Shown here one piece after another: positions 1 to 8,657 of a stretch of DNA of 52,104 nucleotides (position 1 is its first letter; each line of letters opens with the position of its first letter). The DNA is from JAAZAI01 sp050942875 (GTDB lineage: Bacteria; Verrucomicrobiota; Kiritimatiellia; RFP12; UBA3636), in contig JBMNOD010000017.1 of the NCBI GenBank assembly GCA_050942875.1, forward strand, positions 1 to 52,104, given 5' to 3'. The notes below the pieces were generated by a model. That model was not told the origin of the DNA, searched no databases, and was given only the letters and a program-made list of their open reading frames with translations. The position numbers and the translations under genes were made by a program.

Positions 1-158
1 TTTAAATAATTTCGTTTACATGGGCACATTGGAACGAAAATGCTGCGCCTTGGGGGGCATAAATCCTTCTCCATCAGGCCTTTGCAAAGATTTTCCCGTG
101 AAAAAGCCGCTGGAACTTCGGACTAAACCCAACCCCTGCCGCGAAGCGGCTCCCTCCT
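1..158. other. Leader without a gene
   Basis: No convincing coding sequence is seen here. The stretch ends in a small dyad, GCCGC-GAA-GCGGC, at about 138-150, just before the deacetylase start. The same GCCGCgaAGCGGC-like word recurs near other gene starts in this window. A promoter is not obvious. Confidence 0.4.
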
Positions 159-851
159 ATGAAAATCGCACAATGCTGGGACGATGGCGTCGTGAACGAC
201 ATCCGTCTGACCGAACTCCTGCGCCGCTACGGCGCCAAAGCCACCTTCAACCTCAACCCCGGCCTGATGGGCGAGACGCGCGGCGCGAACCGCTGGGCCG
301 GCCGCAACCATCGGGGATGGGGACACAACGGATTCCTCTCCGGCAAGCTCTCCCAGAAGGACATCGCTGAAATCTACAGCGGTTTCCAGGTCGCCTCCCA
401 CGGCTGGCGCCACGAGGTGGCCGGCACGGTTGCGGACGACGAATGGATCAAGTCCGCGCTCGACGCCCGCCACTACCTCGAGGACATCGTCCAGCGCGAC
501 TGCACCGGCTTCGCCTGGCCCTGCGGCGCCCACACGCCCGAAACCATCGACTTGCTTCGCCGGAACGGCTTTTCGTACGCTCGCACGACGGTGCAGACCT
601 ACGACGTCACCGACTGCGCCGAGCCGATGAAGCTGAACCCAAACTGCCACTTCATGGCACGCGACTTCTGGGATCGCTACGAACGCGCCCGCGACACGGG
701 CGTCTTCTACTTCTGGGGCCACAGCTACGAGATGTACGAATACGATGCGCTCTGGGACCAGTTCGAGCAAAAGATCCAGGTCATTTCGGAAGACCCCGAC
801 GCCGAGTGGGTCGACGTCGTCGACATCGTGCCGGTTTTGAAGAAGGGGTAG
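159..851 (+). CDS. Polysaccharide deacetylase (NodB homology domain)
   Basis: A 230-residue protein of the carbohydrate esterase 4 / NodB family, which removes N- or O-acetyl groups from surface or cell-wall polysaccharides in a metal-dependent way. Visible motifs are the first catalytic motif as CWDDG (D8, D9), the metal-binding motif SHGWRH with H81 and H85, and the third motif FAWPCG at 118-123. No signal peptide is seen, so a cytoplasmic role is possible; such soluble members occur next to nucleotide-sugar genes. The next genes, on the other strand, include a nucleotide-sugar epimerase. The start is the first ATG in frame with motif 1; its Shine-Dalgarno is weak. The exact substrate cannot be read from the sequence. 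Confidence 0.85.
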   Translation: MKIAQCWDDGVVNDIRLTELLRRYGAKATFNLNPGLMGETRGANRWAGRNHRGWGHNGFLSGKLSQKDIAEIYSGFQVASHGWRHEVAGTVADDEWIKSALDARHYLEDIVQRDCTGFAWPCGAHTPETIDLLRRNGFSYARTTVQTYDVTDCAEPMKLNPNCHFMARDFWDRYERARDTGVFYFWGHSYEMYEYDALWDQFEQKIQVISEDPDAEWVDVVDIVPVLKKG

Positions 852-871
852 CCTTCTCACTTCTCGCTGAA

Positions 872-1606
872 TCACTCGCCGTCTCGCGGCGAGTGGTTCA
901 CCGCCCACCGGCTCTGGCGGACGACGCCGAGGAGGATGCGCACGTCGTCCTCGGTCAGGGCGCCGCGCGAGAAGATGCGGCTGAACGCCGCCATCATGTG
1001 GTCGGCCATGTCCGGCTCCATGAACCCGATTTCGCCCAGGTACTCGCGCCACGTCGACACGAGGCGCGACCTCAGCGCCACCGACGCCGGGGGCGACTTC
1101 TCCTGCACGGGCTCGTACTGCCCCGCCACGAGAAAAAGCTCGTAGACCATGACCATGACGGCTTGCGCGAGATTCAGCGACGAGTATTCCGCCGTGGGGA
1201 TTTGCACCAGATGCGTGCAGCAGGCGACTTCCGCGTTGTCCAGGCCGCTGTCCTCGCGGCCGAAGACGATCGCCACCGGTCCCGTCGCCGCAAGCGGCGC
1301 GACCGCCGCCGCGGTTTCGCGCGGGCTCAGCGCGTGCTGGCGGTAGAGGCCGCGGCGCGCCGTCGTCCCGACCGCCGCGATGCAGTCGGCGACGGCCTCG
1401 TCGAGCGTGGCGAAGGTTTCGCGCGCGGCGAGCACGTCGTCCGCGTGCACGGCCATCTTCTCCGCTTCCGCCCAGTCGATCGCGGCGTCGGGCGCGACGA
1501 GCCGAAGATGCCGGATTCCCATGTTGGACATCGCCCGGCAGGCGCTGCCGACATTGCCGCCGTAGAGCGTACCGACCAGCACGATTCGAATGTTGTCGAG
1601 CGACAT
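872..1606 (-). CDS. trmJ: tRNA 2'-O-methyltransferase, TrmJ-type (SPOUT)
   Basis: A 244-residue SPOUT-fold RNA methyltransferase of the TrmH/TrmJ group, known to 2'-O-methylate nucleotide 32 in the tRNA anticodon loop using S-adenosylmethionine. The three SPOUT motifs are visible: NVGSACRAMSNMG at 18-30, GREDSGL at 116-122 and SSLNLAQAV at 142-150. The reading frame extends 42 residues upstream into the epimerase gene, but that extension is arginine/serine-rich shadow sequence, so the ATG at 1606 is chosen. It lies 16 nt after the epimerase stop, so the two are probably cotranscribed. TrmJ versus a close TrmH-family paralogue is the only real doubt. Confidence 0.85.
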   Translation of the reverse strand: MSLDNIRIVLVGTLYGGNVGSACRAMSNMGIRHLRLVAPDAAIDWAEAEKMAVHADDVLAARETFATLDEAVADCIAAVGTTARRGLYRQHALSPRETAAAVAPLAATGPVAIVFGREDSGLDNAEVACCTHLVQIPTAEYSSLNLAQAVMVMVYELFLVAGQYEPVQEKSPPASVALRSRLVSTWREYLGEIGFMEPDMADHMMAAFSRIFSRGALTEDDVRILLGVVRQSRWAVNHSPRDGE

Positions 1607-1622
1607 CCCCGGATTCCCCGCC

Positions 1623-2582
1623 TCAGATGCCGTGGTATGCACGGTACCACTCGACGAAACGCGGAACCCCCGTCTCGATCGTCGTCGTCGGCTCGAAGCC
1701 GAGCTTCTCGCGGATGCGCGTGATGTCCGCATACGTGGCGGGCACGTCGCCCGGCTGCATCGGCAGCATCGTCATTTTGGGCTCCACCCCCAGCGCCTTG
1801 GCAATCGCCTCGATCAAATGCATCAATTCCTCGGAGCGGCAGTTGCCGATGTTGAGCACTTCGCAGCGGTCGAGATTTTCCGCGAAGAGGCTCGACACGA
1901 CGCCGGTGACGATGTCGTCGATGTAGGTGAAGTCGCGCCGCATCCTGCCGTGGTTGAACACCTTGATCGACCGTCCGGCCAGCATCGCCTCGGTGAAGAG
2001 CCAGAGCGCCATGTCCGGACGCCCCCACGGGCCGTAAACCGTGAAGAACCGCAGCCCGATCGTCTGCAACCCGAAGAGGTGCGAGTAGGTGTGCGCCATC
2101 AGCTCGTTGGATTTCTTGGTGGCCGCGTAGAGGCTGACGGGGTTGTCCACCCGATCGTCCTCGGAAAAGGGGATTTTCACGTTGCCGCCATAGACGCTGG
2201 AGCTCGACGCATAGACAAGCCGCGGCACGTCATGGTGTCGGCAGCATTCGAGGATGTTGACGAACCCTCCGAGGTTGCTCTTCACGTACACGTCGGGGTT
2301 TTCGAGCGAATAGCGCACGCCCGCCTGCGCCGCGAGGTTGCAGACCACGTCGAACTTCTCGTCTGCAAAAAGACGGTTGAGCGCGTCGGCGTCGCAGAGG
2401 TCGATGCGATGCCCCATGTAGCCCTTGAGCGCCGTCAGTCTCGCGTGACGCGCCTCCTTGAGCGAAACTTGGTAGTAGTCGTTGAAGTTGTCGAGGCCAA
2501 CGACGTCGTGTCCCCCTGCAATCAGTCGTTCGGTCAAATGCATGCCGATGAAACCGGCGGCTCCCGTCACTAAAATTTTCAT
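1623..2582 (-). CDS. UDP-glucuronate 4-epimerase-like NAD-dependent epimerase
   Basis: A 319-residue extended short-chain dehydrogenase. The NAD-binding GAAGFIG is at 7-13 and the catalytic YAATK (Y152, K156) is present. The stretch LDNFNDYYQVSLKEAR after the Rossmann strand and RFFTVYGPWGRPDMAL in the substrate region are typical of UDP-glucuronate 4-epimerases (CapI/LspL group), which make UDP-galacturonate for capsule or LPS. It is the first gene of a two-gene leftward operon with the TrmJ-type gene and has its own promoter at 2658-2686. UDP-glucose 4-epimerase activity is the main alternative. Confidence 0.85.
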   Translation of the reverse strand: MKILVTGAAGFIGMHLTERLIAGGHDVVGLDNFNDYYQVSLKEARHARLTALKGYMGHRIDLCDADALNRLFADEKFDVVCNLAAQAGVRYSLENPDVYVKSNLGGFVNILECCRHHDVPRLVYASSSSVYGGNVKIPFSEDDRVDNPVSLYAATKKSNELMAHTYSHLFGLQTIGLRFFTVYGPWGRPDMALWLFTEAMLAGRSIKVFNHGRMRRDFTYIDDIVTGVVSSLFAENLDRCEVLNIGNCRSEELMHLIEAIAKALGVEPKMTMLPMQPGDVPATYADITRIREKLGFEPTTTIETGVPRFVEWYRAYHGI

Positions 2583-2907
2583 GCATCCATCCTCGCTGCG
2601 CCTGCGTGGCCGTTCGATGCGTCGACGACGCAGGTCTTGATCAGTATCATGCCGTGTATTCTACCGCCATTGCCCTGTTCTGGCAAGCCGATTGAGACGC
2701 GTGTTTTTTGTGTTTTTTTAGTGAGAGGAGAAGAGAAGAGTGCGTAGAGAGGAGTGTTGGCCGAGGACGCCCCTGAGACCACGCAGAAGTCTTGACCAGC
2801 CTATGGTAGCCTTGAGAAACCTTTGGAAAGCCTAGCGAATCAGGGGTTTACGGTCAGGCGCCGGGCTTGATGTGGCGAAAGGGTATGCGGAGAAATGTTG
2901 GAATGGG
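2583..2907. other. Host promoter region and probable left end of the prophage
   Basis: A 325-base gap. Its left part is the host epimerase promoter. At about 2701-2720 there is a T-rich run, then purine-rich sequence. At 2795-2837 short words related to AGCCT/AACCT recur about every 10-15 bases, as might be expected for transposase-binding sites at a Mu-like end. I could not find a convincing TG...CA terminus or a 5-bp target duplication, so the exact end is undecided within 2690-2907. Confidence 0.4.
2658..2686 (-). promoter_or_regulatory. Sigma-70-type promoter of the epimerase-trmJ operon
   Basis: On the minus strand TTGCCA (2686-2681) and TAGAAT (2663-2658) are separated by exactly 17 nt, about 75 nt upstream of the epimerase start. 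The TAGAAT form of the -10 box recurs upstream of mutS and of the LamG gene. Confidence 0.6.
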
Positions 2908-4350
2908 TCAGCGTAGCGCACGGGCGGCGTAGGCATCCATCGCCTCGGCGAGGATTTCCGAGGCGTCGGACGTGGGGTTTTCATCGAGGTACGCCTGGAG
3001 GTTGCGCAGGCATTCCGCAGAACTGCGAGACTCAAGAATGATGCGCTTGAGCGCCTGGTCAATCGCTTTCGACGCCGTGCTGAGTCTGTCAACCGGCGAC
3101 ACGTCCGCAGAGAGCGCCGCCAAGTTGAATGGGCTGAAGGGCATCGAGCTGGGGTGCGCACGTCTGCGGAGCCCAAAGCCCACTCGCTCTTGAAGGGTTG
3201 CCAGCCCTTCGTCGTCGGGTTCAAGGCCGGCGTCGTAGAGGTCTTTAACCCCAGAAACAAGTTGCTTGATTTCGCGCGACGATTCAGAACCGAAGGTGAT
3301 CGTCGGCGCATGGGCAGCCAGTCCATTGGCAGCACAGAGCTGCTGGAACAGTTGGTTGCGGATGGTCTTCGAGAGCATTCGAGCGTCAGCCTGGCGGATG
3401 TCATCCCTCACCTCGCTTTGGAATGCAGACGCGCCGCCGCCGATCCCGGTCGGATCAGCCGTCGACGACAACGTCTGACCAACAATCAGCTTGCTGATCT
3501 CCTTGTTGCAGACGTCGAGAAATCGCTCGTGCGAATTGGAAGAATCCCCCGAAGCGGCTTGTACGATTTCCACTTCCGTGTCTTTGTGGATCACGATGCC
3601 GCCCAGCCGGACGGCCAGCCGGAAGGCGCGTTCAAGAACCGTCTTGCCTTGCGCATCTCGGTATTTGCCCTTCATGAATGGCGTGCCGAATCTTTCCAGC
3701 AGGTCGGCCCACCATTGGCGGTCGTTGGAACGCAGAAGCGACCAGAAGAGGATCGATCTCATCGGGCCGCCCCAGGTGTCCGGGAGCGGCATTGTGTGGC
3801 CTCTGTGGATGATGTACCGGCTTGGATCCGCATCGTGCGTCGTGGGCAGCACGGAGCCGTCCCGATCAGTGTCGTAGATTTTCAGAACGCCGTCGCGGTA
3901 GTCGAGAAGACGGTACGGCACCGGGCGAATCTCCTTGATGCCAAACCCCGTCGGGGTGCGTTTGAAAACCTTCTCGACCACGCTGACGGGGTAGAGCGTG
4001 GCATTGAGCAGCCATTCGCACGCCGTCTCGAACGGTTCGGAATCGAGAAGGCCCGTGCAGAGTTCCTTCGCTTGTTTGTCCAGCGGCGATTTGTCGTCCC
4101 ACGCCTGGACGGTCATGGTGTCTTTGAGCACGGCGCCCTTCCGCTTGCCGAACTCGCTTTGAACGTGGTTGTCGGAGGCGATGAGGTCGCGATAGGTCGC
4201 GAAGAGTTCGTATGTGCTGCCGCCTTGAGCCGCTTCGATTTTTTCGAGGAGGCCTTCGCCGGTCAGCATTCGAAGGTCGCTGGGGATCTCGTGTCGATCA
4301 TTGAAGTTCGTGATCGCTTCTTCGGGCGTCATCTTAAGTTCCATGTCCAT
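2908..4350 (-). CDS. Phage portal protein, Mu gp29-like (DUF935)
   Basis: A 480-residue protein of the Mu gp29/DUF935 portal family, the dodecameric ring through which DNA enters the capsid and to which the tail joins. Family-like stretches include DLIASDNHVQSEFGKRKGA in the N-terminal third, PVPYRLLDYRDG and the RFGTPFMKGKY segment in the middle, and the LIVGQTLSS segment before the C-terminal helices. Length is close to the roughly 510 residues of Mu gp29. It follows the large terminase by 7 nt in the same direction and is the last gene of the leftward arm. Mu has the same gp28-gp29 order, but there all late genes point the other way relative to the repressor. Confidence 0.88.
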   Translation of the reverse strand: MDMELKMTPEEAITNFNDRHEIPSDLRMLTGEGLLEKIEAAQGGSTYELFATYRDLIASDNHVQSEFGKRKGAVLKDTMTVQAWDDKSPLDKQAKELCTGLLDSEPFETACEWLLNATLYPVSVVEKVFKRTPTGFGIKEIRPVPYRLLDYRDGVLKIYDTDRDGSVLPTTHDADPSRYIIHRGHTMPLPDTWGGPMRSILFWSLLRSNDRQWWADLLERFGTPFMKGKYRDAQGKTVLERAFRLAVRLGGIVIHKDTEVEIVQAASGDSSNSHERFLDVCNKEISKLIVGQTLSSTADPTGIGGGASAFQSEVRDDIRQADARMLSKTIRNQLFQQLCAANGLAAHAPTITFGSESSREIKQLVSGVKDLYDAGLEPDDEGLATLQERVGFGLRRRAHPSSMPFSPFNLAALSADVSPVDRLSTASKAIDQALKRIILESRSSAECLRNLQAYLDENPTSDASEILAEAMDAYAARALR

Positions 4351-4357
4351 GTCGTCC

Positions 4358-5986
4358 TCATCGGTATGCAGGGGGTGCGTCTTTGTCGAGTTCGTCTTCT
4401 TCGGGCGTCATCTTCATGCGTCCAAGGGACGATCGCGCCGGCGGCAACGGCGAGACGGAGACGCCTGTCGCCTCCGTCGCGGCTCCGCCTGTTTCAAGGG
4501 CGTAAATCGAGAGCTTGAATCCATCGAACAGGTCGCCGTGCCGCCCGGTCACGCTGTCGAGGGAGTTGTTGAAGCCGCCTTTCTCGCGCTTGACCAGGCG
4601 GAAGTCCTCCTTCACTTCACGCGCGGGGGGAAGCGCGGCCGCGCGGTCGTCGACGGCGTTGCACGCCAGGTTGCCCAGGTAGGTCTTCATCCGCATGGGC
4701 TCGTTCAGGTGCTCGATCGTTTCGCTGTTGACGACGAGAATCACGTTGGTCAGAAGCTCCAGCTCGTGCTTGACCTCGGCGCACCAGTAGCGTTCGGACG
4801 TGGCGTCAAGCGCCAGCGCCTCCGGCTTCAGGGTCGTCGCGAGCTCGCGGAGGATGTCCTTGGGGCGCTGGGGGTCCTTGCTCTTGAAGCTGAGAATCAA
4901 TCGCGCGACCCACATCCCGTCCACGCGCTCCGTGACGCAGATGCCGAAGGGGTTGGACTTCTCGCCTTCGGTCGTGGCCGGGTCGCCGCCGATCCCGACG
5001 GGGCCGCCCGTGAAGAGGCGTTCGTAGCCGTCGGGAAGATCGTCCTCGGCGTAGACGCAGCCGAGCCTGGCGCCCAGCGTCTGGGCTTCGGCGATCGCCA
5101 GGTGCGAGAGCGCGGCGCTCCCTCCGGTGACGAAATGGCAGAAGTAGTTTCTCCGGCACGCGTCCTTGTCGATGGCCTGGTCGAGGAGTTCCTTCGGCGT
5201 GATCGGCCTGCCTGTCTTGAGGTCGTAGACCGGGACGCCGTCGGCGTCGGCGTCGAGGGCGTCGACGCGCAGCACCGTCACGCCGTGGATGGATTCGTAC
5301 ACGTTGCCTTCGGGGTTGACCTCGAACACGGTCCCGGGGAGGGGGGCAAGCTGCTCGAACGAATAGTGCGAGTCGTCCGGCGGCGGCGTGGTCGAGAGCA
5401 GGAGGCGGAAGTTGGGGTCGCTCGCCACGATCGGCTCGATCGCCTCCCAGACTTCGCGCCAGTTGTTGATGCGGCCGATTTCGTCCGCCATGAGGTCGCC
5501 CGTCTCGCCCACCGTGTCCGGGCGCAGCGCAACGACCTTCGTGCGGCTGTAGGACGTCCGCGAATGGAAGTAGCGGAACTCCATGCGCTGCGCCTCGAAG
5601 AGCTCCGCGAAGTCGTCGTGGCCGAGGCGGTCCGGCGTCTTCCCCGTCTCGGAGTCCGCCACCACGAAGCGCCCGGCCTCGATGCGGCGCATCGCCTCCG
5701 CGATGCCGCGCTCCATCACCTGCGCCTCCTTCCTGACGATCTCGCGCGAGAGGTTGAGCTTCGCGCTGCCGAAGATGACGGTGTGGTCCCGCCGCTTCAT
5801 CATCTTCTTCACGGCGATGTTCGCGAAGCTCGTCGTCTTTCCGTACTGCCTCCGCGCCACGAACGCCAGCATGCGGCACCGGTCGACCAGGCGGAAGAGG
5901 CGGCGCTGCCCGGCCCGCATCTTGACGACGGGCTCCTGGGGCGTCGGCATCTCCTCGAGGTCGAGCTGCGCGGAGGCGTCCGTCAT
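4358..5986 (-). CDS. Terminase large subunit, Mu gp28-like
   Basis: A 542-residue DNA-packaging ATPase/nuclease. The Walker A-like ARRQYGKTT is at 44-52, the Walker B-like DLMADE at 164-169, followed by a LLSTTPPPDDSH coupling-type motif; the nuclease domain begins around GIGGDPATTEG. The reading frame runs far upstream in shadow sequence; the ATG at 5986 is chosen because it overlaps the small-terminase stop as ATGA, the coupling used throughout this arm. It packages replicated phage DNA into the prohead through the portal encoded next door. The C-terminal segment after the nuclease is poorly conserved. Confidence 0.88.
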   Translation of the reverse strand: MTDASAQLDLEEMPTPQEPVVKMRAGQRRLFRLVDRCRMLAFVARRQYGKTTSFANIAVKKMMKRRDHTVIFGSAKLNLSREIVRKEAQVMERGIAEAMRRIEAGRFVVADSETGKTPDRLGHDDFAELFEAQRMEFRYFHSRTSYSRTKVVALRPDTVGETGDLMADEIGRINNWREVWEAIEPIVASDPNFRLLLSTTPPPDDSHYSFEQLAPLPGTVFEVNPEGNVYESIHGVTVLRVDALDADADGVPVYDLKTGRPITPKELLDQAIDKDACRRNYFCHFVTGGSAALSHLAIAEAQTLGARLGCVYAEDDLPDGYERLFTGGPVGIGGDPATTEGEKSNPFGICVTERVDGMWVARLILSFKSKDPQRPKDILRELATTLKPEALALDATSERYWCAEVKHELELLTNVILVVNSETIEHLNEPMRMKTYLGNLACNAVDDRAAALPPAREVKEDFRLVKREKGGFNNSLDSVTGRHGDLFDGFKLSIYALETGGAATEATGVSVSPLPPARSSLGRMKMTPEEDELDKDAPPAYR

Positions 5987-6621
5987 GACCAGAGGTCTCC
6001 GAACATGAGCCGGCCGAGGGCTTCGGTCTTCGTGTCGTTGTCCATGCTCGCGTCGTCGAGGATGGCGACGGCCTTGTGGTCGGCGTGCCACTTGACGAAC
6101 ATCTCCGCCGTCGAGCGGCGGAACTTCTGCTGCTCGAGCGTCAGCAGCTCGTCGTCGCGGTCGGCCTTGCGCCGCGAGAGCTCGACCTTTTTGGAGTCGA
6201 GCTCGCCTTTGCGCAGCAGGGCGACGGCCCGGGCGAAGTCCGCTGCGGTCTCTTCGTCCACGGCTTCGAGCATGTCGAGCATCTTTCCGGCGAGGATGCG
6301 GGCGGCGGCTTGCGTCGGGTCGCCTCCCGCGGCTTCGGCGATGTGCGCCGCCGTTTCGGCGTACTCTCGAATGTGCTGCGTGCGCGCGCGCGAGGCGAGC
6401 CAGGCGGCGTAGCCCGTGCGCCGCCAGTCGGTGATGTTCTGCTCGTTGATCGGGGCCGCCCCGAGGGCCGCCAGCGCGCGCCTGGCCTCGGGCTCGGCGT
6501 TGATCCATGCGACGAGGGCGGCGCCGGTGGCGCCGTCGCGCATGCGTTCGCAGAGCTCGTTGCGCAGCGCCCAGGGCAGTCGGCCGATCTTGGACCTGTA
6601 GGCGCGGGTTTCCGGTTCCAC
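5983..6621 (-). CDS. Terminase small subunit, Mu gp27-like (DUF3486)
   Basis: A 212-residue DUF3486 protein, the Mu gp27 family believed to be the DNA-recognition subunit of the terminase. Family features are the start with SKIGRLPWALRNELCERMRDG, a helix-turn-helix-like segment ending NITDWRRTGYAAWLA, and a long helical C-terminal half with charged residues. It is translationally coupled (ATGA) to the large subunit downstream and lies five bases after the 97-residue gene upstream. Confidence 0.85.
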   Translation of the reverse strand: MEPETRAYRSKIGRLPWALRNELCERMRDGATGAALVAWINAEPEARRALAALGAAPINEQNITDWRRTGYAAWLASRARTQHIREYAETAAHIAEAAGGDPTQAAARILAGKMLDMLEAVDEETAADFARAVALLRKGELDSKKVELSRRKADRDDELLTLEQQKFRRSTAEMFVKWHADHKAVAILDDASMDNDTKTEALGRLMFGDLWS

Positions 6622-6626
6622 GGCGG

Positions 6627-6920
6627 TCAGCCCCCCACGTAGAGCGAGCCGGTGAGGGTCCAGTGCCGCACGCCGGCCGGGGTCGCGCCCCAGTGCTGCA
6701 CGCCGTCCTCGTCGACCATCAGGTCGGCCCAGTGGAACCGGTCCGACGCGAGCGTGCGCAGCGCGTCGAGCACCTCGGGGGTGGTCGCCGGGGCGTCGAG
6801 CATGCCGGACTGGTTGACCCGCTGGCGGATGGCGTCCGCGGTGTAGGCCGCGGGGTAGCGCTCGGCCACGAAGGCGAGCACGATTCTGCGGAGCCTGGTC
6901 TGGTTCTCCTTGACGTTCAT
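6627..6920 (-). CDS. Small phage protein in the gp25-gp27 region, function unknown
   Basis: A 97-residue protein beginning MNVKENQTRLRRIVLAFV. The ATG at 6920 overlaps the preceding stop as ATGA, so the longer upstream frame is shadow sequence. The pattern of an N-terminal helix, a YTADAIRQRVNQSGMLD segment and a C-terminal strand pair is compatible with a winged-helix fold, the kind proposed for Mu gp26-like proteins that occupy this slot. Function is not known; a role with the terminase is inferred only from position. Confidence 0.65.
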   Translation of the reverse strand: MNVKENQTRLRRIVLAFVAERYPAAYTADAIRQRVNQSGMLDAPATTPEVLDALRTLASDRFHWADLMVDEDGVQHWGATPAGVRHWTLTGSLYVGG

Positions 6921-7273
6921 TTCGTCTCCTTGCTTTCCTTTTTCAGTTCCAGGGCCCTGGTGCGGCCCTCGATGTTGCCGAGCAGCTTCGCCGTGCTGAG
7001 CTGCCACTGCGAGAGCGATTCGCGCAGGCCCTTGATTTCGTCCGCGACCTTGTCCGTCGACTTGCGCTGCAGGTCGAACAGCTCAGAATGCACCCGGTCG
7101 TTGGCGTCGCGGAACTTCTCGAACTCGTCCCTTCGCACGTAGTGCTGGAGCGTCTGGTCGATCGGCGGATGCCTGCTCAGCCGCTGCCATATCGAGAGGA
7201 TGAGCGAGAGGACCTGGAGCAGGAAGAAGATGCTCGCGAGGGCGATCCCGATGTTGGCGTAGTCCGGTCTCAT
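6917..7273 (-). CDS. DUF2730-like membrane coiled-coil protein (Mu gp25-like)
   Basis: A 118-residue protein with one hydrophobic segment near the N-terminus (IALASIFFLLQVLSLILSIW) followed by a long charged helix rich in heptad-like leucines, the layout of DUF2730 proteins found just upstream of the terminase genes in Mu-like phages. The ATG at 7273 overlaps the preceding gene's TGA (ATGA). Its role is unknown; membrane location and coiled coil are seen directly. Confidence 0.65.
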   Translation of the reverse strand: MRPDYANIGIALASIFFLLQVLSLILSIWQRLSRHPPIDQTLQHYVRRDEFEKFRDANDRVHSELFDLQRKSTDKVADEIKGLRESLSQWQLSTAKLLGNIEGRTRALELKKESKETK

Positions 7274-7995
7274 GGGTTGCGCGACGCCTCCTTCGCGATC
7301 TCGCGCAGCGACTCGCCGAGGTCGCCGCCTTCGACGCGTTCGAGCTCGGGCGGGCCGTCGGGCCATTCCACGATGTCCGGGGGCGCCATGCAGCCGCCGG
7401 AGCAGCCGGCGATCCACAGCGACGCGGCGGCGACGGCGAGCGGGGCGGCGCGGTGGGCGACGCCGCCCCACAGCCGCACGGCGGTGTAGTAGAGCCGCTG
7501 GATCCACCGCCGCCCGCCGGCCGCCTTGATCGTGCCGCCCAGCAGCGCGTCCGCGAGCTGGCGCACGTCGGCCTTCGTCCAGTTCCCGGAGCCGCGCGAT
7601 CCGATCCGCGCGATCCAGTCGCGCCGGAAGTTGGGGCCGGGGTCGAAGGGTTCGTTTTTCCACGCCTCGGCGACCGCCTCGATTTCGAGGTAGAACGCGT
7701 CGTGCACGCCCGACGCGGGACGGACGCCCCGGGGCCAATCCGGCGCGAGGGTCGCGCCGTCGCAGACCACGCGGCCCGCCGAGTCGCGCCGGCCGAAGGC
7801 CTTGAGCGTGCCGGCCGTCCTGCCGGAGGCGGCGAGCGCGTCGGGGTCGAACGCTAGGCGCGGGCCGTCGTAGCGCGGCAGCCGGGCGTCGACGACGAAC
7901 GGGACGTCGCGCTCCAGGACGTAGACGTTCGCCCGGTCGGCCTTGAGCATCTCCCGGATCGTCTGGAGCGCCAGCGCGGAGAAGCTGATCTTCAT
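7270..7995 (-). CDS. Phage protein with DUF1353-like region and C-terminal hydrophobic segment
   Basis: A 241-residue protein. The central part with CDGATLAPDWPRGV and then ASGVHDAFYLE resembles the DUF1353 pattern of phage proteins near lysis genes, in which a DGAS motif and an HD-x-x-Y motif are conserved. A later segment PLAVAAASLWIAGCSGGC is hydrophobic and could be a membrane segment. The ATG at 7995 overlaps the preceding TGA. Position between a lipoprotein and the DUF2730-like gene suggests a link to lysis or envelope passage, but this is inference. Confidence 0.5.
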   Translation of the reverse strand: MKISFSALALQTIREMLKADRANVYVLERDVPFVVDARLPRYDGPRLAFDPDALAASGRTAGTLKAFGRRDSAGRVVCDGATLAPDWPRGVRPASGVHDAFYLEIEAVAEAWKNEPFDPGPNFRRDWIARIGSRGSGNWTKADVRQLADALLGGTIKAAGGRRWIQRLYYTAVRLWGGVAHRAAPLAVAAASLWIAGCSGGCMAPPDIVEWPDGPPELERVEGGDLGESLREIAKEASRNP

Positions 7996-8657
7996 TTGCC
8001 GCCCTCCGCGACGAGGACGTTGGAGCGCCTCCTGCCGTCGGCGCTGACGACGACGAACGCGACCTTGCCGCGCCAGGGCAGCCGGATGCCGGACGAGGGC
8101 CAGTTGCTGTACGACTCGACGTGCTTGAGCTCCCGGTCGGAGCGGGAAGTCGAGACCCAGTCGAACTTGCCGCCGACCCAGGCGCCGTCGTCCTTGAGGA
8201 AGAAGACGGCGCAGACGGCGCCGGCGTCGCCGTGGCCGAGTCCCCACCCGGACAGCCCGACGTCCCATTTGTACCAGAGCCTGGAGCCGTCGGCGCGCAG
8301 GTTCGAGAGGCGCGGGCTGTCGAGCCGCGCCCGGCTGCCGTCGAAGCCGCCGTACCTCCACTGGAGCGCGGCGAACTCCGCCTGGTCGAGGGCGGCGGCG
8401 GCGGGCGCGTCCGGGGCCGTCGGCGCGGGGTCGGCGGGCGTCCCGGCGGACGGCGCCTCGGCCTGCGGCGCCTCCGGGGCTTCGGGCGCGGGCTCGTCCT
8501 GGCGGCCGTACTTCTCTTCGAGGCGCTCGACCCATTTCCAGGCGAGCTCGTCGAGGCGGGCGATGTCCTCCTCGCCGATTCGGTCGAGGATGGAGGCGCA
8601 GCCGCCGAGCAGGACGGCGGCGGCTGAAATGGCGACGATGGTTTTCAGGTGTTTCAT
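7992..8657 (-). CDS. Phage-encoded lipoprotein
   Basis: A 221-residue protein starting MKHLKTIVAISAAAVLLGGCAS: a short positive N-terminus, a hydrophobic core and the lipobox LGGC, so it should be lipid-modified at the cysteine. A short helix precedes an Ala/Pro/Glu-rich linker (about residues 50-90), then a beta-type C-terminal domain with LQWRYGGFDGSRA and VAFVVVSADGRR. The long upstream frame is a shadow; the start chosen is the only one giving the signal. A spanin-like or surface-modifying role is possible, but the C-terminal domain is not one I recognise. Confidence 0.7.
   Translation of the reverse strand: MKHLKTIVAISAAAVLLGGCASILDRIGEEDIARLDELAWKWVERLEEKYGRQDEPAPEAPEAPQAEAPSAGTPADPAPTAPDAPAAAALDQAEFAALQWRYGGFDGSRARLDSPRLSNLRADGSRLWYKWDVGLSGWGLGHGDAGAVCAVFFLKDDGAWVGGKFDWVSTSRSDRELKHVESYSNWPSSGIRLPWRGKVAFVVVSADGRRRSNVLVAEGGK

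Noticed and set aside
2579..2782. A 67-codon minus-strand frame upstream of the epimerase
   Set aside because: It covers the promoter region and has no ribosome site or recognisable composition.
2820..2850. An exact prophage left end and target duplication
   Set aside because: Candidate AGCCT pairs (left near 2810-2815, right near 32576) do not give TG...CA termini; not strong enough to claim.
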